A DNA stretch of 15,425 nt, from positions 1 to 15,425 of the forward strand of contig JALSUN010000014.1 in the NCBI GenBank assembly GCA_027061425.1, in the 5' to 3' direction. The DNA comes from Helicobacteraceae bacterium. Its GTDB lineage: Bacteria; Campylobacterota; Campylobacteria; Campylobacterales; Sulfurimonadaceae. This document shows positions 13,435-15,425 of this stretch, in pieces. The position numbers and the translations under genes were made by a program. Positions within the stretch are counted from its first letter, which is position 1. Each line of letters begins with the position of its first letter. Below the pieces are notes generated by a model, which saw only the letters and a list, made by a program, of their open reading frames with translations, did not search any database and was not told the DNA's origin.

Positions 13435-15425
13435 ATGAGTGAAATAACTATTACGATAGACGGTAAAGAGATACAAACGCAAGAGGGTGAACTCATCCTT
13501 AATGCGGCGCGTGCAAACGACATCTTTATCCCCGCTATCTGTTATCTGACACGCTGTAGTCCAACACTAGCGTGTCGTATCTGTCTTGTTGAAGCAGATG
13601 GCAAACAAGTATATGCTTGTAATGCCAAAAGTAAAGATGGTATGGCGATCACTACATCAACTGAAACAATCGAGGCTGAAAAGCGTGCGATTATGGAAGT
13701 TTATGATGTTAACCACCCACTACAGTGTGGTGTATGTGATCAATCAGGTGAGTGTGAACTTCAAAACTATACCCTAGAGATTGGTGTTGATTCACAATCT
13801 TATGCGATTAAAGATGTAGACCGTTCTGTTCAGAACTGGGGCCTTCTTAATTATGATCCAAGTCTCTGTATTATGTGTGAGCGTTGTACCACTGTCTGTA
13901 AAGATATGATTGGTGATGGCGCACTCAGTACACGTGCTCGTGGTGCAGATGCTATTGACGCCAGTTTCAAAGAGAATATGCCTAAAGATGCCTACTCTAT
14001 GTGGAACAAGCTTAACAAGTCACTGATCCAGCCTAACAATGGTGAAACACTTGACTGTACGGATTGTGGAGAATGTTCTGCTGTCTGTCCTGTTGGCGCG
14101 ATCGTCTCTGCTGACTTCCAGTACACTTCTAATGCTTGGGAATTGACTAAAATACCTGCGACATGTTCACACTGCTCTGCAGGATGTCAAATCCAGTATG
14201 AAGTTAAACATGACAACATTGAGTCACCTGAACCTAAGATCTACCGTGTTCAAAACGAGTGGAACTATGTGTCACTTTGTGGTGCTGGCCGTTATGGATA
14301 TAACTTTGAAAACAAGGTCGAAGGCAAAGACGAGGCAGCGTTTGCAAAAGCAGTAGAAGCCTTTGAAAAAGCAGACACGATTAAGTTTGATTCTCAGATT
14401 ACTAACGAAGAAGCTTTAATTCTTCAGAAGCTAAAAGAGACTCGTGGTTATAAACTCATCAATGAAGAAGCACGTAAATTTGCTACTTTTATGAAAGCAT
14501 ATGCAACAGTAAGTGGACAAGCGACTTATCAGACACCTCTTAAAGCGGTGAATGATGCGAACTTTGTCATCTCAGTGGGTTCTGCTATTAAAACAGACAA
14601 CCCAAATGCACGTTTTGCCATTAACAACTCTATGATCATGAACAAGGGTGCAGCGATGTATTTCCACCCAGTTGCTGACCCAGTTGTGGACAGTATGGGT
14701 AAAAACATCATGGCGATTAACCATGCTCCAATGCAAGAAGAGGCGGTGATGTACCTGATCTTGGATCTTTTTGCAAAAAAAGATGCTTTGCCTGCTGAAA
14801 TAGCTGAATATATCGCTTCATTTCACTCAATGAAGACGGTGACAGTGACAGAGACAGTCAAAGAGAAGGTTATTGAAATCGTCAAAGAGATGAAAGTCAA
14901 TGAAGAGACCGGTGAAGAAGAAGAAGTTGAAGTAGAGAAGTCTAAGATGGTCCCTAAAAAGGTTCAAAAAGAGGTAGAAGTTGATGACAACCGCCTTTTA
15001 GAAATCGTAGGTGTACCTAAGAAGTTTGATGAGACTATGGAGAAGATGTTAAAGAAAAAAGACACCTTCGCTATGCTTGTTGGACCTGACTTCTATAGTC
15101 ATCCAAATGCTGTAAATCTTGCACGTTTGGTTGCTTTGGTCGAAAAGTACACTGCCTTTAGCATCACTATGATTCCTGAAAAAGGAAACACACTAGGTGT
15201 TGCAATGATCTGTGACCTTGATGAGAGTGCTGGAAAGTACAGCATCGGTTACAACGTGGCTGCTGACTTTGTACTGAGTGCAACTGGAAATGGTGATCTT
15301 GACATGCCAGCTATGAACCAGCAAGAGGGAACACTAACAAGTATTCAACTGCGTGTTAATCCTACTAATGCTGCACTCGCTTATGCCGGTTATGAGCTTA
15401 ATGACATCGCTAATGCACTTGGTCT
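13435..15425 (+). CDS. nuoG: NADH-quinone oxidoreductase subunit G, second copy (partial, 3' truncated)
   Basis: Begins 2 nt after the first nuoG behind AGAGAGAG (13417-13424) and stays open to the window end, giving 663 complete codons. It is a clear paralogue of its neighbour, with the same ligand plan: Cys36/47/50/62; His94 with Cys98/101/107; Cys145/148/151/155; Cys208/211/214/218; Cys244/247/251/282. Differences are a linker about 23 residues longer between the two ferredoxin motifs (KENMPKDAYSMWNKLNKS lies in it), and a highly charged insertion at about 467-518 rich in Glu, Lys and Val (TVKEKVIEIVKEMK, EETGEEEEVEVEK). The molybdopterin-like part continues with NQQEGTLTSIQLRVNPTN near the cut. 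Retention of every ligand argues for a working Fe-S subunit, not a decaying copy. Whether it replaces or joins the first NuoG in the complex is unknown. Confidence 0.92.
   Translation, partial: MSEITITIDGKEIQTQEGELILNAARANDIFIPAICYLTRCSPTLACRICLVEADGKQVYACNAKSKDGMAITTSTETIEAEKRAIMEVYDVNHPLQCGVCDQSGECELQNYTLEIGVDSQSYAIKDVDRSVQNWGLLNYDPSLCIMCERCTTVCKDMIGDGALSTRARGADAIDASFKENMPKDAYSMWNKLNKSLIQPNNGETLDCTDCGECSAVCPVGAIVSADFQYTSNAWELTKIPATCSHCSAGCQIQYEVKHDNIESPEPKIYRVQNEWNYVSLCGAGRYGYNFENKVEGKDEAAFAKAVEAFEKADTIKFDSQITNEEALILQKLKETRGYKLINEEARKFATFMKAYATVSGQATYQTPLKAVNDANFVISVGSAIKTDNPNARFAINNSMIMNKGAAMYFHPVADPVVDSMGKNIMAINHAPMQEEAVMYLILDLFAKKDALPAEIAEYIASFHSMKTVTVTETVKEKVIEIVKEMKVNEETGEEEEVEVEKSKMVPKKVQKEVEVDDNRLLEIVGVPKKFDETMEKMLKKKDTFAMLVGPDFYSHPNAVNLARLVALVEKYTAFSITMIPEKGNTLGVAMICDLDESAGKYSIGYNVAADFVLSATGNGDLDMPAMNQQEGTLTSIQLRVNPTNAALAYAGYELNDIANALG

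Noticed and set aside
11186..15425. Formate dehydrogenase or hydrogenase-type subunits instead of NuoG
   Set aside because: The ferredoxin motifs resemble those enzymes, but the operon position, the N5 His-Cys3 motif and the degenerate molybdopterin part fit NuoG better, and no active-site selenocysteine/cysteine region or hydrogenase H-cluster motif was seen.

Overview
The window looks like chromosomal DNA from a marine, Sulfurovum/Sulfurimonas-like member of the Campylobacterota. The main reason is the right-hand 9.5 kb: a respiratory complex I (nuo) operon with separate nuoC and nuoD, in which the usual NADH-input genes nuoE and nuoF are replaced by a tiny 73-residue protein and an unrelated flavoprotein. 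That replacement is characteristic of the group. Genus placement is an inference from gene content and moderate G+C and was not tested.

Layout. (1) Positions 1-219 hold the 3' end of an unidentified gene. (2) Positions 252-1898 encode an exported ankyrin-repeat protein in noticeably A+T-rich DNA, 32 nt behind the first gene. (3) Positions 2140-5256 encode a 1038-residue lipoprotein: two cysteine-containing modules joined by a short collagen-like Gly-X-Y stretch, a phytase-like (esterase-like) beta-propeller, and a 'choice-of-anchor I' propeller whose usual N-terminal segment appears at the C-terminus, apparently a circular permutation. (4) Positions 5257-5959 have no convincing gene. They hold a likely terminator, a perfect 51-bp tandem duplication containing a sequence also found at 1929-1950, and a palindrome and hairpin just ahead of nuoA. 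(5) From 5960 to the window end runs nuoA-nuoB-nuoC-nuoD-(E-position small protein)-(F-position flavoprotein)-nuoG1-nuoG2, the last cut by the window edge. Genes overlap or lie at most 12 nt apart, so this is one operon that should continue with nuoH and onward.

How the genes work together. NuoA is a membrane subunit. NuoB, C and D form the quinone-connecting arm with terminal cluster N2. Canonical NuoE and NuoF, which bind NADH, FMN and clusters N1a and N3, are absent. In the F position sits a fusion of a remnant NuoF-type Fe-S domain with a complete GltD-type FAD/NAD(P) oxidoreductase. It is followed by two tandem, divergent NuoG proteins, each rich in Fe-S ligands. The simplest model is an alternative electron-input (or, under reverse electron transport, electron-output) module for complex I using NADPH or ferredoxin through a GltD-like flavoprotein. 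This is the most interesting system in the window. The cofactor and direction of electron flow are inferred, not shown.
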